Positions 1 to 8,831 of a stretch of 64,000 nt of DNA are shown here, piece by piece. Both the position numbers and the translations under genes were made by a program. The notes beneath the pieces are model-generated. The model was not told the origin of the DNA and did no database searches. It saw only the letters and a list, made by a program, of their open reading frames with translations. This stretch comes from Oscillatoriales cyanobacterium (GTDB lineage Bacteria; Cyanobacteriota; Cyanobacteriia; Cyanobacteriales; Laspinemataceae), in the NCBI GenBank assembly GCA_011390955.1, contig JAABRM010000010.1, positions 62,001 to 126,000 on the forward strand. The letters are read 5' to 3'. Every line of letters starts with the position of its first letter. Positions within the stretch are counted from its first letter, which is position 1.

Positions 1-278
1 TTAGAAAGCCAGTGCATTTGCACTCCCTTAATCGCTTGTTTGTTGTTAGCATCTAATAATTGAGTTTCTAGGGTCGATTCCACAACTAATATGCTATCCC
101 CGAAACCATTGCCTAGGTCTGCTTTTAAGACAATGCCCACATGAGAATAGTGAGATTTGGTTGCCCACTTAATCACATTAGAAAATCCCGCATTCCCGGA
201 GAAAGCAATTAGGTCTCCGGTTTTCATCTGCGATCGATACTGCTCATAAGTCTGGACAATACTCGGATTTCTGCTCAT
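1..278 (-). CDS. Permuted NlpC/P60 (YiiX-like) cysteine hydrolase, partial at window edge
   Basis: The reading frame opens with ATG at 278 and runs off the left edge, giving the first 92 residues. It reads MSRNPSIVQTYEQYRSQ, then MKTGDLIAFSG, an N-V-I-K-W segment and SHYSHVGIV. A GDLI-type strand followed by a T-x-S-x-x-SHVGI histidine motif is typical of circularly permuted papain-fold hydrolases of the YiiX/poxvirus G6R group. In that fold the His comes first and the catalytic Cys later, here outside the window. These enzymes are predicted amidases or lipid hydrolases; the substrate here is unknown. No signal peptide is seen. The family call rests on the N-terminal motif only. Confidence 0.6.
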   Translation of the reverse strand, partial: MSRNPSIVQTYEQYRSQMKTGDLIAFSGNAGFSNVIKWATKSHYSHVGIVLKADLGNGFGDSILVVESTLETQLLDANNKQAIKGVQMHWLS

Positions 279-587
279 AATAATTTTAATGATGCTGACA
301 AAAGGCTATTTTAATTTTTTTAAAGTCGAATCAGTAATAATTTTTATTAAATTTCTTTAAGCAACGAGGCTGGTTTATTTGCTCGATCGCTCACGACCCC
401 CATGAGGTAAGGGTTCAGCCCTGACGCGATCGCGCCTTTGCTTTACTCTGGAGGCTAAAGCCACAATAGAACACAATTCCGCGAGATTCGTAACGATAAC
501 CTACTAATATTCATAATTATTATAAAAGCTTTTTTAGTCCGTTTTAACTATTGATGATTTCGCCGGGAAAAATATGTTATATTAATT
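279..587. other. Intergenic spacer
   Basis: AT-rich spacer upstream of the partial hydrolase gene. It holds several GCGATCGC-like octamers and no convincing reading frame or RNA gene. Confidence 0.5.
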
Positions 588-1157
588 GCCAGCCTGTGGT
601 GCGTTACGGCTGGCATAAAAGTTAATTGTTTATGTCAAAGTTATCTGCCAGCCTAACACACCCTACACCCTACACCCTACACCCTCCGCATGGTGCGTTA
701 CGGCTGGCATAAAAGTTAATTGTTTATATCACAGTTATCTGCCAGCCTAACACACCCTACATTTTGCTACATTTGTGCAGATTGTGGTGCGTTACGGCTG
801 GCATAAAAGTTAATTGTTTATGTCAAATTTATCTGCCAGCCTAACACACCCTACATTTTGCTACATTTGTGCAGATTGTGGTGCGTTACGGCTGGCATAA
901 AAGTTAATTGTTTATATCACAGTTATCTGCCAGCCTAACACACCCTACATTTTGCTACATTTGTGCAGATTGTGGTGCGTTACGGCTGGCATAAAAGTTA
1001 ATTGTTTATGTCAAATTTATCTGCCAGCCTAACACACCCTACATTTTGCTACATTTGTGCAGATTGTGGTGCGTTACGGCTGGCATAAAAGTTAATTGTT
1101 TATATCACAGTTATCTGCCAGCCTAACACACCCTACATTTTGCTACATTTTGCTACT
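588..1157. repeat. Tandem array of six 94-bp hairpin units
   Basis: The string TGGTGCGTTACGGCTGGCAT starts at 597, 691, 785, 879, 973 and 1067, an exact 94-bp period. In each unit the left arm GGTGCGTTACGGCTGGCA is followed about 30 bp later by the near-complementary right arm TGCCAGCCTAACACACC, so each unit is a roughly 65-bp hairpin plus a spacer of about 29 bp. Loops alternate between a TATGTCAAA type (copies 1, 3, 5) and a TATATCACAG type (copies 2, 4, 6), so the larger unit is a 188-bp dimer. Copy 1 has a different spacer made of CCCTACA iterations. The array lies just downstream of the thrS stop codon. Confidence 0.93.
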
Positions 1158-1164
1158 AGGCTAT

Positions 1165-2985
1165 CTAGAAATTCTCCCGATTCGCGATCGCAGTCTGCAT
1201 TTTTTCCAATACTTCTGCTACGGAAATAGTGCCTAATTCCCCATTAGCACGAGTGCGAATACTGAGGGAATTGGCCTCAACTTCTTTGGCACCAACTACC
1301 GCCATCACGGGAATTTTTAGCTTTTCCGCATTGCGAATTAACTTGCCCAAGCGATCGCCGCTTTTATCCACTTCGGCGCGAATTCCTAACCCTTGCATTT
1401 GCTTAACCACGTCGTGAGCAAAGGGCAAATATTCATCGCTGACCGGCAACAAACGGGCTTGAATTGGGGCTAACCAGAGCGGAAAATCGCCGGTATATTC
1501 TTCAATTAAAATCCCGATTAAGCGTTCCAAAGACCCAAATGGGGCACGATGAATCATTACCGGACGTTGCCGAGAACCATCGGCGGCGGTATATTCTAAA
1601 CCAAATCGTTCGGGCAAATTATAATCTACTTGCACCGTGCCTAATTGCCATTCGCGATCGAGGGCATCCCGGAAAATAAAGTCTAATTTTGGCCCATAAA
1701 ATGCCGCTTCCCCTGGGGCTTCAAAATATGACATTCCCTTGGTATTCATCGCATGACGAATGGCATTTTCTGCCCGATCCCAAGCTTCGTCAGAACCGAT
1801 ATATTTGTCAGAATCGCGATCGCGGGTACTCAACCGGGCCTTAAACTGACGCAAGTTCAAACTCTCGAACACGGATAAAATCAAATCAACTACTTGGAGA
1901 AATTCGGTTTCCAGTTGATCCGGAGTGACAAATAAGTGGGAGTCGTCTTGGGTAAAGCCCCGTACCCGCGTTAAACCGCCTAATTCTCCCGATTGTTCAT
2001 AGCGGTAAACTGTGCCAAATTCCGCTAACCGCATGGGCAAATCCCGATAAGACCGCAATTCACTCTTATATATTTGAATATGGAAGGGGCAGTTCATCGG
2101 TTTGAGGACAAAACCTTGTTCGGCGATCGCGGCTTCTTCGTCTTCCGCCATCATCGGGAACATATCCTGTTTATAATTTTGCCAATGTCCCGAAGTTTTG
2201 AATAAATCTACACGGGCAATATGGGGACTGACCACCGACAAATAACCGCGTTTCAGTTGTTCTTGTTTGAGGAAATCTTCCAAAAGCGATCGCAAAATCG
2301 TCCCTTTTGGCGTCCACATTGGCAAACCAGGACCGACAGAATCAGAGAAAATAAATAAGCCTAATTCTTTGCCTAATTTACGATGGTCCCGTTTCAGGGC
2401 TTCTTCCTTGCGGCGGTGATATTCTTGTAATTGCTCTGGAGTTTCCCAAGCGGTGCCATAAATCCGCTGTAACTGTTGCTTATTCGCATCCCCACGCCAA
2501 TAAGCCCCCGCCACACTTTCCAGGGCGATCGCTTTTGGGTTCAGTTCGGCGGTACTTTCCACATGGGGACCCGCGCATAAATCCCACCATTCGTCACCCA
2601 GGTGGTAGAGGGTAATCGGTTCTTTTAAATCCGCGAGAATTTCTAACTTATATGGCTCGTTAATTGCTTCAATTCGGCGTTGGGCTTCTTCCCGGCTGAC
2701 TTCTTCCCTAATGACCGGCAATTTTTTCTTAATAATCTTGGTCATTTCTTGTTTGATCGCCTTCAGGTCAGCTTCCGTGAAGGCTTCGGGATTGTCAAAA
2801 TCATAATAGAAACCGTAATCAATCCAAGGCCCAATGGTGACTTGGGCCTGGGGAAATAGCTTTTGCACCGCCATTGCCATCACGTGAGACGTGGTGTGGC
2901 GAATTTTCTTGAGTTGCTCAGACTCGCTGGTGCGCGGTAAATAGAGCATTTCGGGCTGTTCTGTTTTGCCTGAAGATGAAGACAT
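1165..2985 (-). CDS. thrS: Threonyl-tRNA synthetase
   Basis: Class II aminoacyl-tRNA synthetase that charges tRNA-Thr in the cytoplasm. The 606 residues start directly with the editing domain (HTTSH near residue 30 and DLCAGPHV near 137), so the N-terminal TGS domain of E. coli ThrRS (642 aa) is absent. The catalytic core carries the zinc ligands in the MNCPFH, DDSHLF and IHRAPFGS motifs, and the C-terminal 100 residues form the anticodon-binding domain (VDKSGDRLGKLIRNAEK). No Shine-Dalgarno is evident before the chosen ATG; MLYLPRTSES at residue 13 is an alternative start. The gene is monocistronic, and its 3' end abuts the 94-bp hairpin array, which may supply the transcript end. Confidence 0.96.
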   Translation of the reverse strand: MSSSSGKTEQPEMLYLPRTSESEQLKKIRHTTSHVMAMAVQKLFPQAQVTIGPWIDYGFYYDFDNPEAFTEADLKAIKQEMTKIIKKKLPVIREEVSREEAQRRIEAINEPYKLEILADLKEPITLYHLGDEWWDLCAGPHVESTAELNPKAIALESVAGAYWRGDANKQQLQRIYGTAWETPEQLQEYHRRKEEALKRDHRKLGKELGLFIFSDSVGPGLPMWTPKGTILRSLLEDFLKQEQLKRGYLSVVSPHIARVDLFKTSGHWQNYKQDMFPMMAEDEEAAIAEQGFVLKPMNCPFHIQIYKSELRSYRDLPMRLAEFGTVYRYEQSGELGGLTRVRGFTQDDSHLFVTPDQLETEFLQVVDLILSVFESLNLRQFKARLSTRDRDSDKYIGSDEAWDRAENAIRHAMNTKGMSYFEAPGEAAFYGPKLDFIFRDALDREWQLGTVQVDYNLPERFGLEYTAADGSRQRPVMIHRAPFGSLERLIGILIEEYTGDFPLWLAPIQARLLPVSDEYLPFAHDVVKQMQGLGIRAEVDKSGDRLGKLIRNAEKLKIPVMAVVGAKEVEANSLSIRTRANGELGTISVAEVLEKMQTAIANRENF

Positions 2986-3173
2986 ATCCGAATCAATCGA
3001 TCAATATATGTGCCCATTTATTATCTCACAGACAGAAACCGGGTTTGTTTAATTAATCTCGGTGTTGATGGAAATGCGATCGCATAAACCCGGTTTCCCA
3101 TCTCAGGTTTTTTATTTCAGGAAGCGATCGCATTTCATTCTGGCTTTTATCCTCTCGGTTGATTAGTTTTCAT

Positions 3174-3404
3174 TTAGTTTTGATTAGGATTAGCACCGGA
3201 CTGATTTTTAGCCACTGTTTTTACTAACTCAAGGTCTAGCCCTAGACTTTGTGCGATACGTTCTACAGTCAATCCCGCTTCTAATAATAAGGGGATACTT
3301 TCTAGCTTGCCTTCTAGCTTGCCTTCTACCTTATAGTCCGCTGCTACATCTTGAAAATAGCGGGTCTTTTTTAAATCCTCTAAACCAAACATTGCTTCTA
3401 ACTC
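3174..3404 (-). pseudogene. C-terminal remnant of an Rpn-family nuclease/putative transposase
   Basis: The frame reads ELEAMFGLEDLKKTRYFQDV, a K-V-E-G-K-L-E-G-K-L coil and LLEAGLTVERIAQSLGLDLE. This resembles the C-terminal tail (coil plus small helix-turn-helix-like segment) of cyanobacterial Rpn/PD-(D/E)XK recombination-promoting proteins. The nuclease domain is missing. Immediately upstream lies a small palindromic repeat (GGGCGATTCGCGAATCGCCC, about 3413-3432), so the body of the gene seems to have been lost at a repeat. The frame could still be translated from the ATG at 3392 (72 aa), but I infer a relic. Confidence 0.5.
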
Positions 3405-3665
3405 CTTGTACGGGCGATTCGCGAATCGCCCCTACTGCGGTAATTTGTAGATCGAGATTATCTCTATCAATTATACAACATACAACCAAAAATAAAATCC
3501 TAAAAAAACTAATATTAATCGAATTTAAATTAAGTTAATATTTTTTTATGCCAGCATTGCGGCACAAAAAAATAATCTATAAAAAATCGATATATAATGT
3601 TAGATGATTCCTTTAAAAGAGTATAAAAGCGAAATCATCGCCCATCATCAGGAGCGGCCAAAAAT

Positions 3666-4466
3666 ATGACAGCAATTTTAGCGACCCAACCCAGTACCAA
3701 GCCCACCAGCGAATCAACCAGCGAATCAACCCCGGAAATCATTTATCCTAGTTCAGATGGTAAACCCGTGGCAGAAACTTACGACCACTTATATGCAATT
3801 ATGATGACCTTAGAAGTATTAAGACAATACCTCACAGGTCAACAAGCCACCGTATTAGGCAACCAATTTCTTTACTACTCCCAAGGATTTCCCAAACTAC
3901 GCATCGCCCCAGATGTGATGGTAATTTTTGACGTACAACCTGGAGGCAGAGATAACTATAAAATCTGGGAAGAAGGACAAGTTCCGGCGGTAATTTTTGA
4001 AATTACTTCTCCGGGGACAAAAGATCGAGATCTAATTTCCAAAAAAGACTTGTATGCCCAATTAGAGGTGAAAGAATACTGGTTATTTGACCCCAAAGGA
4101 CAATGGATTACCGAAAAATTACAAGGTTATCGGCTTCGGGGAGAAACTTATGAACTGATTACCGATAATCTGAGTGAATCATTAAAACTACGGTTAGCGG
4201 TAGAAGATAAATTGATTGGTTTCTATCGCCTTGATACCGGAGAAAAATTGTTAATTCCCTCGGAATTAACCGCAGCACTTGAGCAAGCCCAATCCCAAGC
4301 GGAACACGAACGCCAACGAGCGGAACAAGAACGCCAACGGGCAGAACAAGAACGCCAACGGGCGGAACAAGAACGCCAATGGGCGGAACAAGAACGCCAA
4401 CGGCGGGAAGAAATTGAAGCCCAATTAGCTCGCTATCGGCAACAATTTGGCGAATTACCTGAGTAG
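3666..4466 (+). CDS. Uma2-family PD-(D/E)XK endonuclease-like protein with coiled-coil tail
   Basis: Member of the Uma2 (DUF820) family, which is greatly expanded in cyanobacteria and has a restriction-endonuclease fold; its biological role is not settled. Visible motifs are APDVMVIFDV (Asp), VIFEITSPGTKDRDL (Glu) and KKDLYAQLEVKEYWLFDP, between about residues 75 and 150. The last 60 residues are a tandem 7-residue repeat (EQERQRA) coded by near-identical 21-bp units at about 4300-4400, predicted to form a charged coiled coil. No Shine-Dalgarno is obvious before the ATG. A strong terminator follows within 10 bp, so transcription is probably monocistronic. Confidence 0.88.
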   Translation: MTAILATQPSTKPTSESTSESTPEIIYPSSDGKPVAETYDHLYAIMMTLEVLRQYLTGQQATVLGNQFLYYSQGFPKLRIAPDVMVIFDVQPGGRDNYKIWEEGQVPAVIFEITSPGTKDRDLISKKDLYAQLEVKEYWLFDPKGQWITEKLQGYRLRGETYELITDNLSESLKLRLAVEDKLIGFYRLDTGEKLLIPSELTAALEQAQSQAEHERQRAEQERQRAEQERQRAEQERQWAEQERQRREEIEAQLARYRQQFGELPE

Positions 4467-4474
4467 AAAATCTG

Positions 4475-4498
4475 GTGGGCTAAAAGCCCACTTTTTTT
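4475..4498 (+). terminator. Rho-independent terminator after the Uma2 gene
   Basis: A seven-base-pair stem GTGGGCT/AGCCCAC with an AAA loop is followed directly by seven T residues, 8 bp after the stop codon. Confidence 0.9.
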
Positions 4499-4693
4499 AT
4501 TTAAAATTAAGCAATTTAAGTTCAAAAAATGATAAAATTGCTGATAAAAAATATTCGCAATCTTAAGATTAATTATATAGTCCAAAGGGCTAATGCTTGG
4601 CAATGGCGCGGTTCGAGACAGCAATTTATAAATAATAAGTAAATATAAATAATAAGTAAATAATTAAGGAAACAATGAAAAAATAACCTGATT

Positions 4694-5545
4694 TTATTTA
4701 ATCGGCCAGCCTAAATAAGTTGGTTGCTGATAAATTCGCTGTAAGGTATTGATATCTCGCGGGGAAATTGGCGGCGAATTTCTCACTTGAGCCAAATACA
4801 TCACATCGGTTTCTAGGGGGCTATGTCCCCAAATTCCCAAGGCATGACCAAGTTCATGTTTTGCCGCTGATTGAATATAGGAACCTGTTTGAGTGGGACT
4901 CAGTAAAATAGTAAATTTATGAGCTAAAATTCCTGTTAATTCTTCTGGTGAATTATCTGATTTTTCCTGAGATATATGATATAATTGATAATGGGCTTCC
5001 GCCGATCGCGCTGGCAGAATTTCCCCGGTTTCTGAAAGCCGTAGACCGGGGCGACGCCGCCAAATGGCGATATCGGCGGTTTCTGGATCGTCAATGATTT
5101 TTAAGGGAAAGTAAACGCTCCATTCCGCAACGGCTTGGGAGACAAAAGTCACCCAGGTTTGCAGACTTTTGCCTTCAAAAGTTTCTAACTGTTCCGGTGT
5201 TGGGGTTTGAATATAGACGGTGACGGGAAATTGCGACCAAATCAGATAGCCTACGGATGAAATCGATTCAATTTCTGAGAAATAATCGCCGCTGGAGTCT
5301 TGCCACTGCTGTAAGGTTTCTGGCAAAGGATGCGGTTTGGGCAGGATATTTTCTGCGTCTGATGCTGCCTCTGATGCAGTTTTTGGTAAATGGTTTATTA
5401 GGTTGGTTTGAATGGGTGAATTGTTGAATGAATTTTTGGCGATGATGGGATCGGTTGTCAAGATTACAGACAAAAAAGTTAACCAAGTCAAAATTGCTAT
5501 AACTAGGGGTTGCCTCAAGGTTTTCGGTAAGTTAGTTTTTTTCAT
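4694..5545 (-). CDS. Matrixin-like secreted zinc metalloprotease
   Basis: The 283-residue protein begins with a basic stretch and a hydrophobic segment (VIAILTWLTFLSVILT), so it is probably exported or membrane-anchored. Near residue 230 it has HELGHALGIWGH, the HExxHxxGxxH zinc-binding motif of metzincins, followed by a Met-turn (DVMYLAQV). This supports a peptidase M10-type fold; the substrate is unknown. Its ATG overlaps the stop of the upstream gene by 4 bp (ATGA), so the two are translationally coupled. The catalytic domain sits at the very C-terminus with no hemopexin or peptidoglycan-binding module. Confidence 0.85.
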   Translation of the reverse strand: MKKTNLPKTLRQPLVIAILTWLTFLSVILTTDPIIAKNSFNNSPIQTNLINHLPKTASEAASDAENILPKPHPLPETLQQWQDSSGDYFSEIESISSVGYLIWSQFPVTVYIQTPTPEQLETFEGKSLQTWVTFVSQAVAEWSVYFPLKIIDDPETADIAIWRRRPGLRLSETGEILPARSAEAHYQLYHISQEKSDNSPEELTGILAHKFTILLSPTQTGSYIQSAAKHELGHALGIWGHSPLETDVMYLAQVRNSPPISPRDINTLQRIYQQPTYLGWPIK

Positions 5546-5898
5546 TCACAATTCAACTGAAAGTTTAACGGGGTTTGACAACTAAAGCCGATGAAGATGT
5601 CTCTGGATTTGGCCACCATAAATATAGGAGATAGCCCGATCGCTACTGAAAGAAGGCTGGCTAAAGCAATGACAAAAATTTGCTCTTTCGGGGGCTGTGC
5701 AGTGAATCCTAATCCACGATCGGCGGATAAAATTTTTCCATCAGACGGTTCAGATTTGGGGAAAGTTTCGTTACAGAGTTGCGTCAGATTCGTGGTTTTA
5801 ACTTGGGCAAGACTTTGCAGAATTTCCCGATCGCTGTAATGCTTTTGGCGGGGTTTGTCTGAATTGCCTAAGCGTGGACTCATGGAATTTAGGGACAT
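5542..5898 (-). CDS. Hypothetical single-span membrane protein coupled to the M10-like protease
   Basis: I do not recognise a family. The 118 residues from the chosen ATG (MSLNSMSPRLGNSD) contain a polar N-terminal half, with YSDREILQSLAQVK near residue 23, and one hydrophobic segment (IFVIALASLLSVAIGLSPIF) near residues 73-92. I chose the ATG at 5898 because AGAGGA lies 7-8 bases upstream; a GTG 12 codons earlier is also in frame. The stop overlaps the protease start as ATGA, so the two products probably act together, perhaps as a membrane partner or regulator (inference). Confidence 0.65.
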   Translation of the reverse strand: MSLNSMSPRLGNSDKPRQKHYSDREILQSLAQVKTTNLTQLCNETFPKSEPSDGKILSADRGLGFTAQPPKEQIFVIALASLLSVAIGLSPIFMVAKSRDIFIGFSCQTPLNFQLNCE

Positions 5899-6182
5899 AA
5901 CGGTTTTCCTCTGCTCTGATAATCTTATTTTCACCCCTAGGGGTACATTTCACCGTGATATCCATTGGCAACGGGAGTGAATTTTACCCCATCCAGGGAT
6001 GATAGGGATCGAAGTGCAGAGGTGACAGGGCGATCGCTCTTGATGCGATCGAGATCAATGCGATCGCGATCGAGCCAAAAAATACCCCCTCACCACAACG
6101 GCAAAGGGGAAATCTTTTCTCTGGAACTGCCCAGTTTTGTCACCAAAGGGGTCAAACTCCCAGGGCCAGTAAAGCGATCGCT

Positions 6183-6413
6183 TTAACCAAGCCAACCGGC
6201 ACTGAGAATAATCGTCAAACCCATAAACAGGATGGCAAAGGTCCAAGTAACCCGATTTAAGGTAGTTTCGGCGCTTTTGCTGCTGGTAAAAAGTTGGGCT
6301 TGTCCGCCAATTCCACCAATGCCATCACCTTTGGGGCTATGTAGCAGAACCAAGACCATCAGCCCAAATGCCGAAATCGTCCAAATCACTTCTAGAAGAG
6401 AGTTAACCGTCAT
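6183..6413 (-). CDS. secG: Preprotein translocase subunit SecG
   Basis: Accessory subunit of the SecYEG translocon in the cytoplasmic and thylakoid membranes. The 76 residues have two hydrophobic segments (VIWTISAFGLMVLVLLHS and TWTFAILFMGLTIILSAGWL) joined by a G-rich loop, GDGIGGIGGQAQLFTSSKSAE, which is the SecG signature. It lies 118 bp downstream of gpmI on the same strand, an order also seen in other cyanobacteria, and may be cotranscribed with it. Confidence 0.93.
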   Translation of the reverse strand: MTVNSLLEVIWTISAFGLMVLVLLHSPKGDGIGGIGGQAQLFTSSKSAETTLNRVTWTFAILFMGLTIILSAGWLG

Positions 6414-6531
6414 GGAGAAAACCTAACGAAATTTATGTTTATGAAAACCCGGGGCGATCGCATTATACGATTATGGGAAGATTATGGGGAAGCGATCGCA
6501 TGATTCCCGGCGGGATCGATCTAGACACAAC

Positions 6532-8130
6532 CTAGACAGATAAGGGGACAGGTTGACGTGGGGGCATTATTTCCACCTCAGCCGCTTCAATTAAAGATCG
6601 ACCTGTCATTTCTGGCGGTTGGGGGATTTGCAAAATATCCAGGATGGTGGGAGCAATATCTGCCAGACAGCCGTTTTCTCGGAGTTTGACTTGGTTGCCA
6701 TGTCCAGAGATTTTCACCCCTTCTCCTTCGATCAGGATGAAGGGCACGGGATTGGTGGTGTGGGCTGTCCAGGGTTGACCGTTTTCATCCCACATTAACT
6801 CCGCATTGCCGTGGTCAGCGGTGGCCAGTACCGTACCGCCCACTTTGCCGATCGCCTCTAGTAGCCTTCCCAGACAACGGTCTACGGTTTCCACCGCTTT
6901 AATCGCCGCATCCATCATTCCCGTGTGACCCACCATGTCTGCGTTGGCATAGTTCATCACCACTAAGGAATAGATGCCTTTTTGCATAGCAGCGATCGCC
7001 GTATCGGTGACTGCTTCGGCGGACATTTCTGGCTGCTGGTCATAAGTAGCCACCATTGGGGACGGAACGAGTTCGCGGTCTTCCCCCTCAAAGGGTTCTT
7101 CTAAACCGCCATTAAAGAAATAAGTCACATGAGCATATTTTTCCGTTTCCGCCGTGCGTAGCTGACGCAGACCGCGATCGGCAATCACTTGGCCTAAAAT
7201 ATTGTTCAAGTTCTGCGGTTCAAAGGCGACCATCACCGGCAAATCGTGATCGTATTGGGTGAAGGTGGCAAATGATAGGGGTTGAATTTGCTCCCGTTCA
7301 AAGCCGTTAAAATTAGGGGTCATAAACGCCCAAGACAGTTGTCTGGAGCGATCGGGCCGGAAGTTGTAGAAAATAATTCCGTCTCCCGGTTCTACTGCCC
7401 CATTGGTAATCCGGGTGGGGTTGATAAACTCATCGGTGATATCTTCGGCGTAAGATGCTTTGAGGACTTCAGCCGCCGACATTCCATTGCCAGGTCCATC
7501 AATGGTTAAGACATCGTAAGCCCGTTTGACCCGATCCCAACGGCGATCGCGATCCATTGCATAATAACGACCCGTAATTGTGGCAATTTTACCGACGCCT
7601 ATCTCCGCGATCGCCCGATCGATTTGTCCAATATATGAAACCCCAGAATTCGGGTTCGTATCCCGTCCATCGGTGATCGCGTGAATGCAGACATCAGAAA
7701 TGTTTTCCGCTTTGGCTAGTCGGAGCAATCCGAACAGGTGGCTCAAATGGGAATGCACGCCGCCATCGGAACATAAGCCAATTAAATGCAGTTTGCCCTG
7801 GCGCGATCGCACTTCAGCGCATAATTTCACCAATGCGGGGTTTTGTAGCAGAGAACCATCCTCCACCGCATCGGTGATTCGCATTAACTCTTGTTTAACG
7901 ACTCTTCCCGCACCGATATTGATATGACCCACTTCGGAATTTCCCATTTGACCTGCGGGCAAACCCACTGCTTTTCCCGAAGTATGAATTAAGGTTCGGG
8001 GATAGGTTTCCCAAAGGCTATCCATCACCGGAGTATGACCAGTGGCAATAGCGTTTCCATCTTTTGATTCGCGGTAGCCCCAGCCATCTAAAATAATTAG
8101 CACTACCGGCGATCGAAATCCTTTTGGCAT
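6532..8130 (-). CDS. gpmI: 2,3-bisphosphoglycerate-independent phosphoglycerate mutase
   Basis: Glycolytic enzyme interconverting 3- and 2-phosphoglycerate in the cytosol. It belongs to the alkaline phosphatase superfamily: VLIILDGWG gives the first metal ligand, MGNSEVGHINIGAGR carries the catalytic Ser, TDGRDTNPNSG follows near residue 155, and TADHGNAE and WTAHTTNPVPF supply C-terminal metal ligands. The length of 532 aa is normal. I start at the ATG of MPKGFRSP (8130) because AAGGTGA lies 7 bases upstream; a TTG two codons earlier is less likely. secG follows. Confidence 0.97.
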   Translation of the reverse strand: MPKGFRSPVVLIILDGWGYRESKDGNAIATGHTPVMDSLWETYPRTLIHTSGKAVGLPAGQMGNSEVGHINIGAGRVVKQELMRITDAVEDGSLLQNPALVKLCAEVRSRQGKLHLIGLCSDGGVHSHLSHLFGLLRLAKAENISDVCIHAITDGRDTNPNSGVSYIGQIDRAIAEIGVGKIATITGRYYAMDRDRRWDRVKRAYDVLTIDGPGNGMSAAEVLKASYAEDITDEFINPTRITNGAVEPGDGIIFYNFRPDRSRQLSWAFMTPNFNGFEREQIQPLSFATFTQYDHDLPVMVAFEPQNLNNILGQVIADRGLRQLRTAETEKYAHVTYFFNGGLEEPFEGEDRELVPSPMVATYDQQPEMSAEAVTDTAIAAMQKGIYSLVVMNYANADMVGHTGMMDAAIKAVETVDRCLGRLLEAIGKVGGTVLATADHGNAELMWDENGQPWTAHTTNPVPFILIEGEGVKISGHGNQVKLRENGCLADIAPTILDILQIPQPPEMTGRSLIEAAEVEIMPPRQPVPLSV

Positions 8131-8136
8131 AATCAA

Positions 8137-8455
8137 GTCACCTTTCGGTTGAATTCTTGCTCATTAATGATAACAAAATCCGCGACCGTTCTCTCACAAA
8201 CAGCAATCAGCCGCGAAATCTCTAATTATTCTAACGATCTAACACCGTCAAGGAGAGAAAATCTCAAAATCTTAAATTGATTTCTCAGAAACTATACAAC
8301 GATTTATAATCTCTTTATTCATCCTATCATAATTATCCTCATATAGCAATGGTTTTTATCAAGAAATCATCACAGTTCAACCAATAATCGATCGCCCGCG
8401 ATTATTTTAGTATAATAATATCGTTAAAAAAAGAAAAAAATAGTCAGCGATCGTT
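8137..8455. other. Divergent spacer with a candidate -10 box
   Basis: This 319-bp AT-rich spacer separates gpmI from the small plus-strand gene. A perfect TATAAT lies at 8411-8416, about 40 bp before that gene, without a recognisable -35 box. Nothing else was seen. Confidence 0.4.
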
Positions 8456-8701
8456 ATGAAAGTATCTCGACCTAATAGCCAACCCCTATCTCCAGCGGAA
8501 TTAACAGACCTAGATAAGCTGAAACGGCTGATTGAAAAAGCCACCGCTGATGGAATGGTTTCTCAAGATGAAATGGACTCAATTAAAACTTTTATGCAGT
8601 CTGATGGGAAAGTCACACCCGAAGAGTTAGATTTATGTCAAAAATTAATTTGGCGTAAAATTCAATCGGGAGAATTAGAATATGAATGGGAATCAAATTA
8701 A
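8456..8701 (+). CDS. Small conserved-looking hypothetical protein
   Basis: The 81-residue acidic, helical protein reads MKVSRPNSQPLSPAELTDLD, then two similar helical segments, KATADGMVSQDEMDSIKTFM and MQSDGKVTPEELDLCQ. Both have the pattern A/S-D-G-x-V-[ST]-x-[DE]-E, reminiscent of EF-hand-like or TerB-like helices, but without a full calcium loop. No function is assigned. A TATAAT box about 40 bp upstream and even codon use support a real gene. It stands alone between gpmI and a repeat element. Confidence 0.6.
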   Translation: MKVSRPNSQPLSPAELTDLDKLKRLIEKATADGMVSQDEMDSIKTFMQSDGKVTPEELDLCQKLIWRKIQSGELEYEWESN

Positions 8702-8716
8702 ATAGCCAGCCAATCG

Positions 8717-8818
8717 CCACGGATTAGACAATTCTGGCAAACTTCCAAAAAGCCCCCCTTAAAAAGGGGGGTTGGGGGGATTGATATATTGATTTTGCCA
8801 GAATTGTCTAATCCGTGG
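8717..8818. repeat. 102-bp MITE-like element with perfect 25-bp inverted ends
   Basis: Positions 8717-8741 (starting CCACGGATTAGACAATTCTG) are the exact reverse complement of 8794-8818. The centre has a CCCCCCTTAAAAAGGGGGG palindrome plus a further GGGGGGAT run. A degraded relative lies at 56703-56790. It sits between convergent genes and could fold as a strong bidirectional terminator. Confidence 0.88.
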
Positions 8819-8831
8819 TGATATTAATTAA

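Noticed and set aside
588-1157. Possible CRISPR array
   Set aside because: The period is exactly 94 bp and both parts of the unit are repeated with only two loop types; there are no unique spacers and no cas genes.
4605-4625. GGTTCGAGAC as a tRNA T-arm
   Set aside because: No acceptor or anticodon stems can be built around it; no tRNA was found anywhere in the window.
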